The translations under genes were made by a program, and so were the position numbers. A DNA stretch of 64,000 nt from Cryptomeria japonica. Lineage: Eukaryota > Streptophyta > Pinopsida > Cupressales > Cupressaceae. Every line of letters starts with the position of its first letter. Positions within the stretch are counted from its first letter, which is position 1. This document shows, piece after piece, positions 33,860-45,356 of the stretch. Location of the stretch: contig NC_081407.1 in assembly GCF_030272615.1 (NCBI RefSeq), forward strand, positions 377,012,632 through 377,076,631. Reading direction: 5' to 3'. The notes beneath the pieces were generated by a model. It did no database searches. It was not told where the DNA came from and was given only the letters and a program-made list of their open reading frames with translations.

Positions 33860-34706
33860 TTAAAGGATACTCCTCAACAAAGTAATCTTCTTATAAGTGA
33901 CACCATTGATGTTAAGATGGATCCTTGCAATGAAGAAAAAGTTATTAAAATTGGAAAATGTTTGGATGAAGAAGAACAAAAACAATATGCAGATTTATTG
34001 AGTGAATTCCCTGAGATCTTTGCTTGGACATATTCTGACATGCCTGGTATAGATCCTAAGATTGTTACTCATAATATTGTCTTAGTTCCTGATGCTAAGC
34101 TTGTGAAACAAAAGATTCAGAAAATGAATCCTAAGGTAGCTTTGCTTGTTAAGGCTGAGATTGAAAAATTATTGGAGGTAGGATTTATCCGCCCTATTGA
34201 CTATTCCCTGTGGATTTCAAATATTGTCGCTGTGGCTAAATCAGATAATAAAATAAGAATGTGTACCAACTTTTGAGATTTAAATAAGGCTTGCTTCTTT
34301 ATAAGATGATTTCCCTCTCCCAAACATTGACATGATAGTTGATTCTACAGCAGGACATGCTTTGTTATCCTTCATGGATGGTTTTTCAGGATATAATCAA
34401 ATTTTCATTAATCCTCAAGATCAATTCAAAACTGCTTTCACCACTCCTTGGGGTAAGTTTTGTTGGGTGATGATGCCTTTTGGACTTAAAAATGCTGACA
34501 CAACTTATCAACGAGCGATGACCCTTATCTTTCATGATTACATGCATAAGATTTTAGAAGATTATGTGGATGATATTTTAGCCAAATCCATTCTTCGTAT
34601 AGATCATATTAAGATCCTTCGTCAAATCTTTGAAAGAATTCATAAATATCACATGCGCTTGAATCCCCAAAAATGTGTTTTGGTGTGGATAGTGGAAAAC
34701 TATTAG
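33860..34706 (+). pseudogene. Reverse transcriptase of element 2
   Basis: In frame with the protease ORF: YADLLSEFPEIFAWTYSDMPG and EVGFIRPIDYSLWISNIVAV. A TGA at 34274 and an indel near 34296-34310 destroy the RDLNKAC-PKDDFPLP junction. The following frame holds LSFMDGFSGYNQIF, MPFGLKNADTTYQRAM and the catalytic EDYVDDILAKS (about 34558-34580). A second indel near 34690 restores the original frame, so the two frameshifts compensate. Confidence 0.88.
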
Positions 34707-35400
34707 GATTCATAGTTTCGCATCGTGGGATTGAGGTAGACACTAAGAAAATAGATGCTATTGTCAACATGCCACCCCCTAGAAATGTGTCTCAACTCAA
34801 AAGCTTACAAGGAAAGATTCAAGCTATTCGTAGGTTCGTATCTCAACTTGCGGATCATACTTTTCCTTTTACTCAACTTCTCAAAAAGAACATCACTTTT
34901 CAATGGAACGAAGATTGTCAGCAAGCATTTGAAGATTTAAAAGTATATTTGGCTAATCCTCCTATCCTTCAACCCGCCGAACCTTCTAAGCCCTTTCTTC
35001 TTTATACAGCTACTTCCTCTCATGCTCTCGCAGCATTATTGGCACAATATGATAAAGATGGTAAGGAGTGTCTGGTTTATTACATAAGTCGTACCTTACT
35101 CGATTATGAGACCTGATATTCTGCGATAGAAAGACAATGCTTGGCCTTGGTGTTTGCGACTCAAAAATTGAGACATTATCTTTTAAATTCAGAAGTCCAC
35201 GTCATGGTAAAGTTTGATCCTTTGAAGCATCTTTTCTCTAAAACTGATTTATCAGGGCGCCTAGCTAAGTGGGTTATGATGTTAACAGAATTTGACCTTA
35301 AATTTGTTTCACAAAGAGCAATTAAAGGGCAAGCGTTGACCGATCACTTAGTTGAGGCCCCTTCACCTTTCTCCTTCCCTAACCCTGAGTCTTTTCTCGA
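34707..35400 (+). pseudogene. RNase H (first) of element 2
   Basis: The frame from 34673 gives SGKLLGFIVSHRGIEVD and the connection region, then PFLLYTATSSHALAALLAQ and VYYISRTLLDYET. A TGA at 35114 replaces an expected Arg; the frame then continues with YSAIERQCLALVFATQKLRHY and GQALTDHLVEAP. It corresponds to 15851-16382 of element 1. Confidence 0.8.
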
Positions 35401-35830
35401 TGACTTCATTCTTTGTACAGAGAAAGATGAAACTTGGGAGTTGTACTTTGGTGGCTCTAAGTGTCGTACGGGATCAGGGGCAGGTGTTGTTCTGATTTCT
35501 CCTACAAAGAAATCCACTCCCTTATCTTATTGTCTCAATTTCCTATGTACCAATAATATTGCTGAGTATGAGGCTCTTATAGCAGGAATAAAGGAAGCCT
35601 TGGCTTTGAATGTAAAGCACATACATATTTATGGAGATTCTCAATTGATTATAAGACAAGTAACAGGACTGTATCAAACAAAACAAGACAAATTATCACA
35701 ATATAAAGACCTTGCTATCTCTTTGTTACAAAAATTTGATTCTTATACCATGGAACCTGTTCCTCGAAAAGATAATCGACATGCGGACGCAATGGCATGT
35801 GTGGCTTCTCTTGTATCTCTAGAGGACCCT
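35401..35830 (+). pseudogene. Second RNase H of element 2, first catalytic Asp replaced by Gly
   Basis: WELYFGGSKCRTGSGAGVV aligns with WILYFDGSYTQHGSGAGI of element 1, so the first active-site residue is Gly (GGT) rather than Asp. The Glu (NNIAEYEALIAGI), the second Asp (IYGDSQLIIRQV) and the last Asp (NRHADAMACVAS) are retained. This copy is predicted inactive in this domain. It is in one open frame with integrase (35141-37189). Confidence 0.8.
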
Positions 35831-37189
35831 GTGGTTGATCTTAAATTTGTTATTCACAACCTTATTTCTCCAGCTATTGTAGATGATTCTAGCTTGGTGA
35901 CATGTTGTGACTTTATAGACTTAGATGAATGGTATTCGCATATCGTAAGATACTTGACCGATGGTACCTTTCCTGATTCCGCCAATAGGAACACTAGGGC
36001 TAGAATTCGCAAGCTGTCCGCTAGATATATCATTCTTTCTAATGTTCTTTACCGAAGGGGTTATAACGATCTTCTCCTTTGCTGTCTTAACAAATCAAAA
36101 ATCCCTATTGCTCTTGAAGAGGGACATTCAGGTGCATGTGGGGGGCATTTTGGAGGCAAATCCTTGGTTCAAAGGTTGCTTCGTATGGGATATTATTGGC
36201 AAACTATGCAGAAGGATTCTTTTTCATTTGTTAAGAAATGTCATCAATGTCAACAACACAATAATCCGATTCATGCTCCTGCCCAAGAACTTCGTTCTCA
36301 TGTAGCTTCTTGGCCTTTCTCTACATGGGGGTTGGATCTCATCGGTAAAATCTCTCCTCCTTCATCTCAAGGACACACTTTCATTATAACCGCAACAGAT
36401 TACTTTACAAAGTGGGTAGAAGCTATTCCCCTTCGCTCTACTACTGCTGAAGTGATTTGTCAATTTCTTCTAGAAAACATTATTTCTCGATTCAGGATAC
36501 CTTCCACTATAATCTCAGATAATGGGACATCATTTAAGAACAAGGACGTGAAGAAATTCCTTGAGAAATATCATATCAAACATCAATTTTCTACACCATA
36601 CTATCCTCAATCAAATGGTCAAGCCAAATCATCTAATAAGATAATTGAACAAATTCTTCGCAAAACCGTGAATAAGCATGGTAAGGATTGGAGTACTCAG
36701 CTAATTTATGCTCTTTGGGCCTACCGAACGAGTGTACGAATTGCTACAGGAACTACCCCTTATAATCTTGTTTATGGTGCTGATGCTATTATGCCTTTAG
36801 AGTTAGAGATTCCATCACTTAGAGTTTCTCTCAAAGGTATAGTAGATGATGACTCTTATAGAGAACAAAGACTTCAACAGTTTGAGATGCTTGATGAACA
36901 GCGTATAAATGCTCTTGAGCATATTCAAGCGTATCACAAAACTCTACAACAAAGCTATAATGATAAGGTTATTCAACGTTCCTTCTCAGTAGGTGACTTA
37001 GTTCTCTATGAGAATCAGCACAATGTGAATACCTTACCTGAAGAAAAGGGAAAATTTAGTTCTAATTGGCTTGGACCGTATATTTTTATTGAAGATTATG
37101 GATCAGGTGCTTACAAAATAGCGGATGTAGATGGTTCGCCTCTTAAAGAACCTATAAATGCTATGCACTTGCGTAGATACTATGCTTAA
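35831..37189 (+). pseudogene. Integrase of element 2, catalytic Glu replaced by Lys
   Basis: The zinc region is EEGHSGACGGHFGGKS...CHQCQ. The core has WGLDLIG, ISDNGTSFKN and then SNGQAKSSNK, where the third member of the D-D-E triad is Lys (AAA at 36626-36628) instead of Glu. The frame is otherwise uninterrupted to 37189 (HLRRYYA). No chromodomain. Without this residue the enzyme should be unable to catalyse strand transfer. Confidence 0.85.
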
Positions 37190-37798
37190 TTCCTCATTCC
37201 TTATCTTTCATTTCATCTATCTTCTTTTCACTTCTTCAAAATTGGATAATATGTTAGCATATCTTTGTTAGAGCAAATAGGATTAAATGATGTTTTGTTT
37301 AATCTATATTGCTTTGTTCTTGACAAGCGTGTTCCTTTACTCTATAGTTTGTCTTGAATTCATTTATGTAAATTGCAAAAGATTTACATTTCCATTATGC
37401 TGGCATATTATACAATGTCTTTATGTGTTAAGTAGAATTGTATCATGTTGTGTTTAAGTTTAAATTAAATCACATTAGTTATATGATTCTTAGGCTTAAC
37501 ACATATTTCTTCTTTATCATCAATATAGTACTTGATTAAATATTTTTTAATTAAGTCACACATGTATCAATTTAATCATGGAGCATTGAGAAATCAATCA
37601 CATGGAAATTAAATTCAGAAAATACATGTACATCTACCAAATGTATTAACTTTAATCAAAATATACATTGTTTGAGGCATTAAAGATAACACGTTTGAGA
37701 CGAAGAAAAGCATGTATATATATATATGTGGATCACGTTTTCATATACAAAAGTAGGTCACTATACATCCAAAATGTGACCTATCCTACATCATGAGA
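37190..37798 (+). other. AT-rich spacer after integrase of element 2
   Basis: No gene seen. It is the 3' flank of the antisense gene; a TA run lies near 37713-37725. Confidence 0.45.
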
Positions 37799-38199
37799 TC
37801 ATCTCCTATCCCTAGGGCTAGTGGCTGGAGAGTGACGACTAGACGCTCCCTCCTGATCCGGTTGTGAAGGTGGACCCATAGGTGTATAGCGTGATATAGA
37901 CCGTGAATGACTCCGAGAGGAACTCCTACAATCCCTATCCATAAGGATCACGTGATATGAGGTAGCCTCGGCTTGAGCTGCTGCTAGGTCACGCTGTGCC
38001 CGCTGAAGGTTCTCTGATAGAACTCTCTCTCTCTCCCTCCATATTTCCACCTGTACTCGAAATGGGGAAAACAAGTCCTCATGCCAACCCGCATTCCCTT
38101 GAGGCCTATAAGCAACTGGTGAGGAACTAGGGATCTGTGCCGTCATGGAAATATCTGTCACTGCTTGCTGGATCAAGGAACGCCACTCCTGCACATTAG

Positions 38200-38279
38200 C
38201 TGTAGCAGTAGAACAGATTTTGTATTAGTACCATTCTATATCATCAAAACATTAATCAATCAATATAAACCTACTATAC
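38200..38279 (-). other. Intron 2 of the antisense PMD gene of element 2
   Basis: 80 bp, GATCCAG|GTATAG at the donor and CTGCTACAG|CTAATG at the acceptor (minus strand). Splicing removes an in-frame stop and joins GDP to ANVQEWRS. No equivalent interruption is evident in element 1. Confidence 0.6.
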
Positions 38280-39891
38280 CTGGATCTCCCTCGTGCCAGC
38301 AGGGATCATGATATGGCAGCGTCTGTGATTGGGAACTACTAGGCTCCCCATGCTCAAATGATCTGTGCCCGATGGGTACAGGTCTACGTATCGCCTCGTG
38401 TTCCCCCTTTTGGGGAATAAGAGGAGGATCCAAGGCTATGGTATCATATCCTGAATGGTGGGGAGTTGCATCTGACTCCTCCTCCTCATCATCCTCGTCC
38501 TCATCCGCATCCTCACCCACATCCTCATTCTCCTCATCATCATCTCTATCTGTGTCATCCTCCTCTCCTTCCTCCTCCTCCTCGGCACTAGGCTGATCTC
38601 CTATGGGTGGATCAGGATCTCCTGCCTCCTCATGACCCTCTCCCTCCTCTGGCTCCTCCGATCTAGATCCCTGATCCTCATCTCGGTCTCCATGTCTCCA
38701 TGGACCTGGATGGCCTCTCGGGTAATCTGGAGAAAAGATAGGCCCTAGGTATGTCCTCACAAACCATGAGAGATACCTGCACTGTGCTCTAGGATCTATG
38801 GAGTAATCAATGATCACATCCTGATCGGACCCCTCTATATCTATAATCTCGATATCATCTATCGTAGGTCTCGCTACTGCTTTGGGTCTGGGAAGGACTC
38901 GTGAGTGTTGAGTATAGATAGGTACATCGGCTGGAACACACTGCTCTAGCCCAAACTACCTCCGTACTCGGTCAAAGTAGAATGGGACTATGATATGTGA
39001 GTATCGTCCTCTCAGTAGGTGCTTCCTCTATAAGCATGCTAGCTGCCTCTCTATTCCATCCCATCTGTGCATCCATAGATGTGGTCTCCATATTGTCACC
39101 TCAGCTGTCAATCTATCAAATGTCACTCTCCAATATAGTAGATCCCCAAATCTCCACTCGCTGGTAAGTGGATAGGCAAACACCCTAGGTCGCTCGCTAG
39201 CCACACTCATCAGATAGCTGATAGGCTTGGTGCATGTGAAGTGCTCAAATATCCACACTTGCAGAAGTGTGTATGTCATCAAGCTACAACCTTGTCCAAA
39301 CACATACTCCTCGAGGTCGTGATAGAGATGTGCAAGCATACTCTGACCCTAGGCATATACTCTCCTATGTCTCTCCATAACCCTGATGCACCATGTGAGA
39401 CCCCCATGCATGTGCGTACCTCACCCATTAGGGCAGACGGCTAGTGCAATGATGGCAATCATAAGACGTCTCACAAGGGGCACCTCTCCTATAGGATGTA
39501 AGAGCCAACTGACCATGATGCGACCTCTCGTCTCACTCGGCATGACTCTCCCTATGCAGTATATCTGCTCCCTTTGATGGTCCTTCGCTGACCGATCGGT
39601 CGCGTATGTCACGGTAGCTCCTTTGATAGGTAGGCGAAGTATGCGGTACACATCCTCAAGTGTAACCATCATCTCTCCTATTGGGAGATGGAATGTACAT
39701 GCGTCAGGATCCCATCGCTCCATAAGTGCCATCAACATCATAGGATGGAATCGAATGGCTGGCATAAGGATCGCATACCACAAACCTACTATCAATAGCA
39801 TATCCCTCTCTGCCTGAGTTAGCCAGGGAATCTGATCTCGCAAACTATGAAGAATCTGCTCCGCAGTGTGCTCTCTCATGTATGGGAGACC

Positions 39892-40276
39892 CTGCGATGC
39901 AAAAACATCAGTGTAATCAGTATTCAATCATCAAAATCATCTACGTGAAAAACAAAAACTGTCGAACATCGAAATCTAACCCTGACACCCCTTGCCAAGT
40001 CCTGATTAGGACCATGGCGCTCTGTCAAGGACCCTAGCGCCCTTCAGGGACCATGGCGCCCTCAAAGGAGCATGGCACCCTCAAAGGACCATGGCGCCCT
40101 TCAAGGACCATGGCGCCCTTCAAGGACCATGGCGCCCCATAGGGACCATGGCACCCTGATAGGACCATGGTGCCCTGGGTGGGACCCAGGGTTTGATTCT
40201 AGGGCCCGCATTCGATCACAAAAACTCAAAGTCAATAGAAATGCAGAAAGTCAAAGTCAAAGTTCAGTCAACTCAC
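39892..40276 (-). other. Intron 1 of the antisense PMD gene of element 2
   Basis: 385 bp between GACGAG|GTGAGT and GCATCGCAG|GGTCTC, phase 0, in the same place as intron 1 of element 1. It contains the 19-bp GGCGC array. Confidence 0.7.
40001..40190. repeat. About 19-bp GGACCATGGCGCCCT array in intron 1 of element 2
   Basis: GGCGC cores (or GGCAC, GGTGC, AGCGC variants) at 40016, 40036, 40055, 40074, 40094, 40112, 40131, 40150 and 40169, nine units with steps of 18-20. The variants are CpG-decay products. Confidence 0.88.
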
Positions 40277-40437
40277 CTCGTCCAGTGGGTCGTCATCGAT
40301 CATGACCTGTCGCATGATCTCCATCCTCGTGGGATGCTCCGGTCGTCATGAAGGCATGATGATGACTATGTGGGCTCCGCTACAATAAACAATACTTAGA
40401 AATCAACAAAGTGACAAATGCAATAGTCACTTTCAAG

Positions 40438-40449
40438 GTATATATTTTC
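40438..40449 (-). promoter_or_regulatory. Possible TATA region of the element 2 antisense gene
   Basis: The minus strand reads AAAATATATACC about 115 bases before the downstream ATG. It is weaker than the element 1 site. Confidence 0.3.
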
Positions 40450-40915
40450 ATTTTGGTTTCAAAACCCTAATTTTCCTCTATCATTCATTTCATCATAACT
40501 TGGGTTTGGGAGATGCGATTTCCGAACCGTTTGTTGCATAGGAATCATATTTTCATTCCCTTACTCTCTGGATGTTCCAAAACATGCTCTGATGAAGCCT
40601 CTTCAGTGAACATCTCTCATCAATAATCTCTCACATAATTTGTCGTAAGTAAACATGCTATCCTGTTTCACCTCCCTAATAAGCAAGCCGAAACAGGGGG
40701 GGCATATAGCTACTCGCAAATTTCATCACTTTCCTTAGTAAGCATTAGGTGATTTTGTGATCTAACGTGTGTTTTGTAGGGTGCGGTTCCTAACTGTGTA
40801 CTGTAGATACCGCTGGGGGCTTTGTTTGGCAGACTTATGGATATATCCTTTTTCAAATAATGTTTACTTTCCTGTACTTTAGCTTGCATATGCATGTAGT
40901 ACTCATATGACTGCT

Positions 40916-40930
40916 AAAGTGGGGGCTAAA
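40916..40930 (+). other. Polypurine tract of element 2
   Basis: AAGTGGGGGCTAAA lies directly before the 3' LTR. Confidence 0.65.
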
Positions 40931-42564
40931 TGTAGCATCGTAAATTGTACGCACTTGCTAAAGCAGTACAATTTCACACCTAGTTTAGCACCCGCCTTGG
41001 CGAATTTTGCATTTTGCATCGCATTTTCCTTTAGCACTTAATTAATCAAATTAATTAGGTCTAAGGTCCTATTTCATCATCTTCCAGTTGGGCACTTTCA
41101 TTTTATTCCTCTAATACATCATTTAATCAAAAACCCTAATTAGGTCCTATTTTGAACTTGGGGGCTTGATTTCGGGGGTCAAAACATCTCGAAATCACCT
41201 GTAACTTCGGGATTCTCTCTAAAATCAACATATCCGACGGCCCTGAAAATTTGGTGAAAAGTTGTCAGGACCATGGCGCTCGGAGTGCACACGGTCCCGG
41301 ACATTTTTCTCAAAATTTTAGGAGCGCAATACAATCATAAAATAAAGCTTAACCCCAAGATATTGGTGGGAGATTCAATCTCTAGGTTGGCCAAAAGTTG
41401 AAATTAAGACCTAGGGTTTCATATATAAAAGCTCTCTTTCTTCATTTGAAAGGATCCGAATTTTGGTTTCAGGGACCTTCTATGCAGCGAAAGAGCAGAT
41501 CTTTGAAGACTTCAACAATGTTCAACCTCCATCTATCAAGCATTCACCAATTTCATTCATCCATTTAGGGCTTTGAAGACATTGAAGAGCAATAGGGGAT
41601 CACCGACTGAAGATTGGCTTGTACCCTTCCCTTGGAGTTGGGTATGATTTCATGTTGTTTTCATGTCTTTGCATAAGCCTCATTATATCATTTGTATTCA
41701 TTCTTTAGATCACTTTGCATCTTGATTTGGAGCATTTACATTATCATTTACAAGCAATTAGGGTTTACTTTCTAGGTTGCTCTACTTTGCTTACTTGCAT
41801 TTTAGGATCTTGCACACACACAAGGTCTGCACACACACTACTTTTACAATACAACTTGGCTATTCGTGGAGGTGGAAATCACCAAAGCAGGGGTTTGACT
41901 AAGGCAAAACCCTACATAGCCGCCCACCATACCTTTTCAGATATAAGTGCAGGTTTCGAGATTCGGAAGACGCCGCAAGTTGCAGATCTGACAGAAGCGG
42001 ACTGAGACAGAACTTCACACCAAATTTCAGGGCAAAAGATTAGGACAGGGGCGCGGGGCGTCCTGGTCCTGCCAGGACAGGGGCGCTAGGTGCCTTGGTC
42101 CCTAGGATAGGGGCGCTGGGCACCCTGGTCCTTCTGTCAGACAGCTAGTTTCAGACAGCTTTTCAGGTTGTAAAACAGTAGTTTCAATAGCAGTTTCAGG
42201 AGTAGAATCAGGACAGTGGTGCCCGCGCCCCCATCTCGAACATTTTCACTCAGATTTTAACTCCGGGTACACATCTGCATTCTTATCTTGTCCTGGTGTT
42301 TACAGTTTTCCATTGTGTAATCTCAATTCTGCAACCTCGTTATTAGTTCATACTTGCACTATGGGGTTAGGAATTGAACTTGCATCATTTTATCTTTCAA
42401 TTACAACAAAGGAATAGAAACCCTAATAGGTAGCCCGTGGCTCTCTCTTTCACAAAAAGAAGTAGCCAACTGTGTGATACCTCTAGGCTCTTTTGTATTC
42501 CACAATGTGTGTCAAAAGGTAGGATTAGGACATGTTAGCCTAGTCTCGCTTTTTCCCCAACACA
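40931..42564 (+). repeat. 3' LTR of element 2
   Basis: 1,634 bp starting TGTAGCATCG and ending CCCCAACACA, followed by AGTTG (42565-42569). TATATAAAA is at 41422-41430. GC-rich words GGGGCGCGGGGCG and GGGGCGCTAGG lie at 42040-42130. It lacks the nested solo LTR and retains about 210 bases at 41000-41210 missing from the 5' copy. Confidence 0.93.
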
Positions 42565-43590
42565 AGTTGGTAGTACAATATTTCATAATTTCCATCTAGG
42601 GTGATGTATTTCATTAGGATTAGCGCAACCTCCTATTCTCTTGGGAGGTCGTTTCTATTAAATCCAATCTACAAATGAGAGATTTTTTAGGGAAAGCCAC
42701 ACTCTCCACCAAGAGCCCAACAGTAGCCACTATGAGTTCCATAAAATTGGTGAAGGACACATCTCCCATGTAGACCTTTCCCTCATCCAAGAAGTGAGAT
42801 AATTGTTCAAAGAGAGAGGTATTAAAGCATTTCATATCCTCAACAAGGGTGAAAATATTTCTCCTTTTAATCACAAACCAAATAACTTCATCCTTTTTAA
42901 AAATGTCACAATTATCCAGCTCAGTGTGAATAAGATCTCTCCCCATGGTATGCCAATTCTCAAAAAAACTAGTTACAACGACAAGGAAAGGGTAAGACAA
43001 AGCTAAAATAGGAAAAAGGACAAACAACAATGGTTTATGAAAAGGTAGCCCTTTTCACAAATAGAAAAGAAAATCTCCCCATCATGTAATGATTATAAAA
43101 AATGAAGGAAAAGGCCATAATTGAAATGGAAGTCCTTAGATCTTTGCACCACATTTGTGCTTTTGTCATCCTGGATTGTAACATGAACATCACTTGGTAG
43201 CTAGTGAAAGGTAGTCCATAGTTTAATAAAACTAGTGTATAGACCTTGATTGGCCAACCTATCAATAGATTCATTCCCCTCCTTAAGGGTGGGGGTGAGT
43301 CAAACTTTTCCAATTTTTGAAAGAATGTGCTAGAATTCAACCATGAGTTCTTTCACAGGCCAACATGGGGATGCTTCACCACAAAGAATCATGATTACAT
43401 TTTTGGAGTCCTCTTCAATGATGATCTTTTGCAATCCTCTGTAGTTAGTAAGAGATATGTCGTAGAAGGCCCCACCACTTCAACTAATCTTGTGGTCTAG
43501 ATTCCAAAATTTGCCACATAGACCAACACAATAATTCCCTTTATATCCCTAATGATGCCACCCCCACCCACGCGACCCACTTTATTGAAG
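42565..43590 (-). mobile_element. LINE-like unit copy 1, 5' portion: RNase H and unknown ORF
   Basis: Read on the minus strand, 43590-43280 encodes a decayed plant LINE RNase H (GLQKIIIEEDSKNVIMIL, then a REGN..AD-like EGNESIDRLANQG). It is followed by the frame 43030-42620, whose SHFLDEGKVYMGDVSFTNFM is homologous to VNAWDNGNMNIGSVTFMVSM of copy 2 (52200-52265). The unit is cut by element 2 and resumes at 29215. The order RNase H, unknown domain, coiled coil is the same in both copies. Confidence 0.65.
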
Positions 43591-44080
43591 ATTGTTATTA
43601 CTTATTATTTGTACATATTTTTTAGTATTGACCTAGGAGAATGTATTCTATTGTGACAAATAAATATCTCTACAAAGGTATTTATAAATAGTGCCAATCC
43701 ATAGATATTTTGAAACACAAATGAAATTGCAATACATTAATCAAAGTGAAGAAAAATAGTCTAGATAGATCGCACATTATAGTATATGAACCCAAAATAA
43801 TTTTGTAGTTGATTAGTTTCAAATTGACAAACTCATCCCTACAAAGAATCTAAAAATTATTGTTATTCCAAAACAATTATTGATATGTGGTCTACAATTC
43901 CTAATATTCAAAACAAACTATATTCAAATCTTCATCAAGCTTTATATATTCATAAGTATTAAATTAAATGAAAATATTTTGTTAACATTTCATATTTCAA
44001 TTACCAAATTAATATTAAAATCATAATTAATAATTAAATCTAAATTAATTATATTTATTATAATTAATTAGTTTAATTAA
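43591..44080. other. AT-rich spacer
   Basis: No gene recognised. It ends with GTTTAATTAA (44071-44080), a candidate left target duplication of the LINE. Confidence 0.45.
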
Positions 44081-44085
44081 GAAGG

Positions 44086-44930
44086 ATGAAAGGATACTCT
44101 GCAAATAGACCATTAAAGCAACCTAGGGATGATAGATCTGGTAAGCCACATAATGGAAGGGAGGGAGATATACTTAGTAAGGTAAAGGGAGGAATTGGTG
44201 ATCAAAATAGCCCTGATATTAGAAGGGAATCCCAAGAAGCGAATAATCGGGAAGACTCCCAATCTCCATGTTCATCCTCGATGCATAGTATATATCAAAC
44301 AATTGATATAGTAGAGGAAGTTGAAGTAGAAACTAAACTGTTTGAGGAATTGGAAATTATTTGCAAAATCATTGGGCCTAATTTCAAATAGAAAAAAATT
44401 AGGGCACGGGTGGAAGAAAACTAGGAAAAAAACCATCAATTATAAAATTTCTACCAAAAGGTTTTTTGTTGTCATCTTTGGAAGTACGGAGGAAAAGGAG
44501 AAAATCTTGCAAAATGGACCCTGGTCTGTGAATGATCATCCACTATATATGAAACCATGGTACCCAAATTTTGGTCCTCTAAACTCAAACCCATATGATA
44601 GACCAACATGGATTAGAATATATAATTTACCAACAAAATATTTGTTAGAAGAATGCTTGGAAAAAATTGGATGATCATTGGGAACTCTTATGGAGATAGA
44701 TGTAGAATTGGTAGACAACAATTCATACATCTATGCAAGAATTTGTATCACAGAGGTTAGACCGATACTAAAAAAAAAATGGTTATGTGTTCAAGGAAAT
44801 TGGTTGTAGCAAATAAAGATACAAGAAGAAAATAATTTTTGTTCATGATGCAATAAAAGAAATCATGTACAAAAGGACTACAGAGTGAAGGCTAAGATGA
44901 CAAAAAAATGGATGCCAAAGGAGAAAAACA
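44086..44930 (+). pseudogene. LINE ORF1 remnant
   Basis: Two frames (44086-44391 and 44342-44674) overlap. The second has KRFFVVIFGSTEEKEKILQN, GPWSVNDHPLYMKPWYPNF and WIRIYNLPTKYLLEECLEKI, the pattern of the DUF4283 domain in plant L1 ORF1 proteins. About 44835-44885 gives a broken zinc knuckle (C-S-stop-C, then NH, with the last Cys replaced by Tyr). ORF1 proteins bind the element RNA. Confidence 0.7.
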
Positions 44931-45119
44931 TTTTTCACAAGAAAGATGCAGCTGCATAGAAAATAAATGACAATCATTGTGAAGGGGAGTCAAATTTGAT
45001 AGAGAAAGTGGGTGGTAGAAAACAGAACACTTGATCATCTGCTAAAGACAGTCAAAGGCAAAATGATGGTCCGCTAATTGTTGAAACATATAGAAATACA
45101 AATGGGGAAAACATAGACA

Positions 45120-45356
45120 ATGAAGTGGAAGAGGCAGATTCAGACGAGAACTTTTCTAAAAATAGATGAATTAGGTATAACATATCCCCGATGTATTAGC
45201 CAATCGACTAATATATTACTTAGAAGGAAGAAGGGAAGAGAGAGGAGGAGTAATAAGCAAAAAAGGGAAGATAAAGAAAAGGAGAAAGGAATTGTAAGTG
45301 TGACTGATTTCCTAAACATGACCAAGGGAGGGAAAGCCTCCCTTGGGGATCAATGA
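45120..45356 (+). pseudogene. LINE ORF1 C-terminal basic tail
   Basis: A Lys/Arg/Glu-rich frame (KKGRERRSNKQKREDKEKEK) between the ORF1 knuckle and the endonuclease. Probably the end of ORF1; no domain is recognised. Confidence 0.35.

Larger units (their letters stand above)
37799..40357 (-). pseudogene. Antisense PMD gene in element 2, three exons
   Basis: Exons are 40324-40277 (or from the ATG at 40357, which meets a TGA at codon 4), 39891-38280 and 38199-37799. Donors are GTGAGT and GTATAG, acceptors GCATCGCAG and TGCTACAG; all joins keep frame and give about 686-697 codons. The PMD lies in exon 2: AIRFHPMMLMALMERW, TFHLPIGEMMVTLEDVYRIL, SMLAHLY, LLQVWIFEHF, FGLEQCVP. A very acidic tail (38600-38450) and an RS-rich C-terminus follow. 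Nonsense codons are TGA 39421, TAG 39349, TAG 39028 and TAG 38956. It is homologous to 19591-22653 in element 1 over its whole length. Role inferred only from the domain. Confidence 0.8.
29216..42564 (+). mobile_element. Element 2: complete Ty3/gypsy retrotransposon, Tat lineage, gag-less
   Basis: A 13,349-bp element bounded by LTRs that start TGTAGCATCG and end AACACA/TACACA, with target duplication AGTTG. It carries a primer site, one long N-terminal ORF with protease and G-patch but no gag domain, RT, two RNase H domains, integrase, an antisense PMD gene and a polypurine tract. Only a few nonsense codons and a compensated frameshift in RT break the polyprotein, so it is younger or better preserved than element 1. 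It inserted into an older LINE-like unit. Confidence 0.93.

Noticed and set aside
38372-38596. Plus-strand Ser-rich ORF
   Set aside because: It is the complement of the acidic Asp/Glu run of the antisense PMD gene.
39380-39424. A 45-base GTGAGG...CAG intron in the element 2 PMD exon
   Set aside because: Too short for a plant intron, and element 1 has the same number of codons uninterrupted there; two nonsense codons explain it better.
27916-43590. Target duplication of LINE-like unit copy 1
   Set aside because: The ends are too degraded to identify matching flanks.
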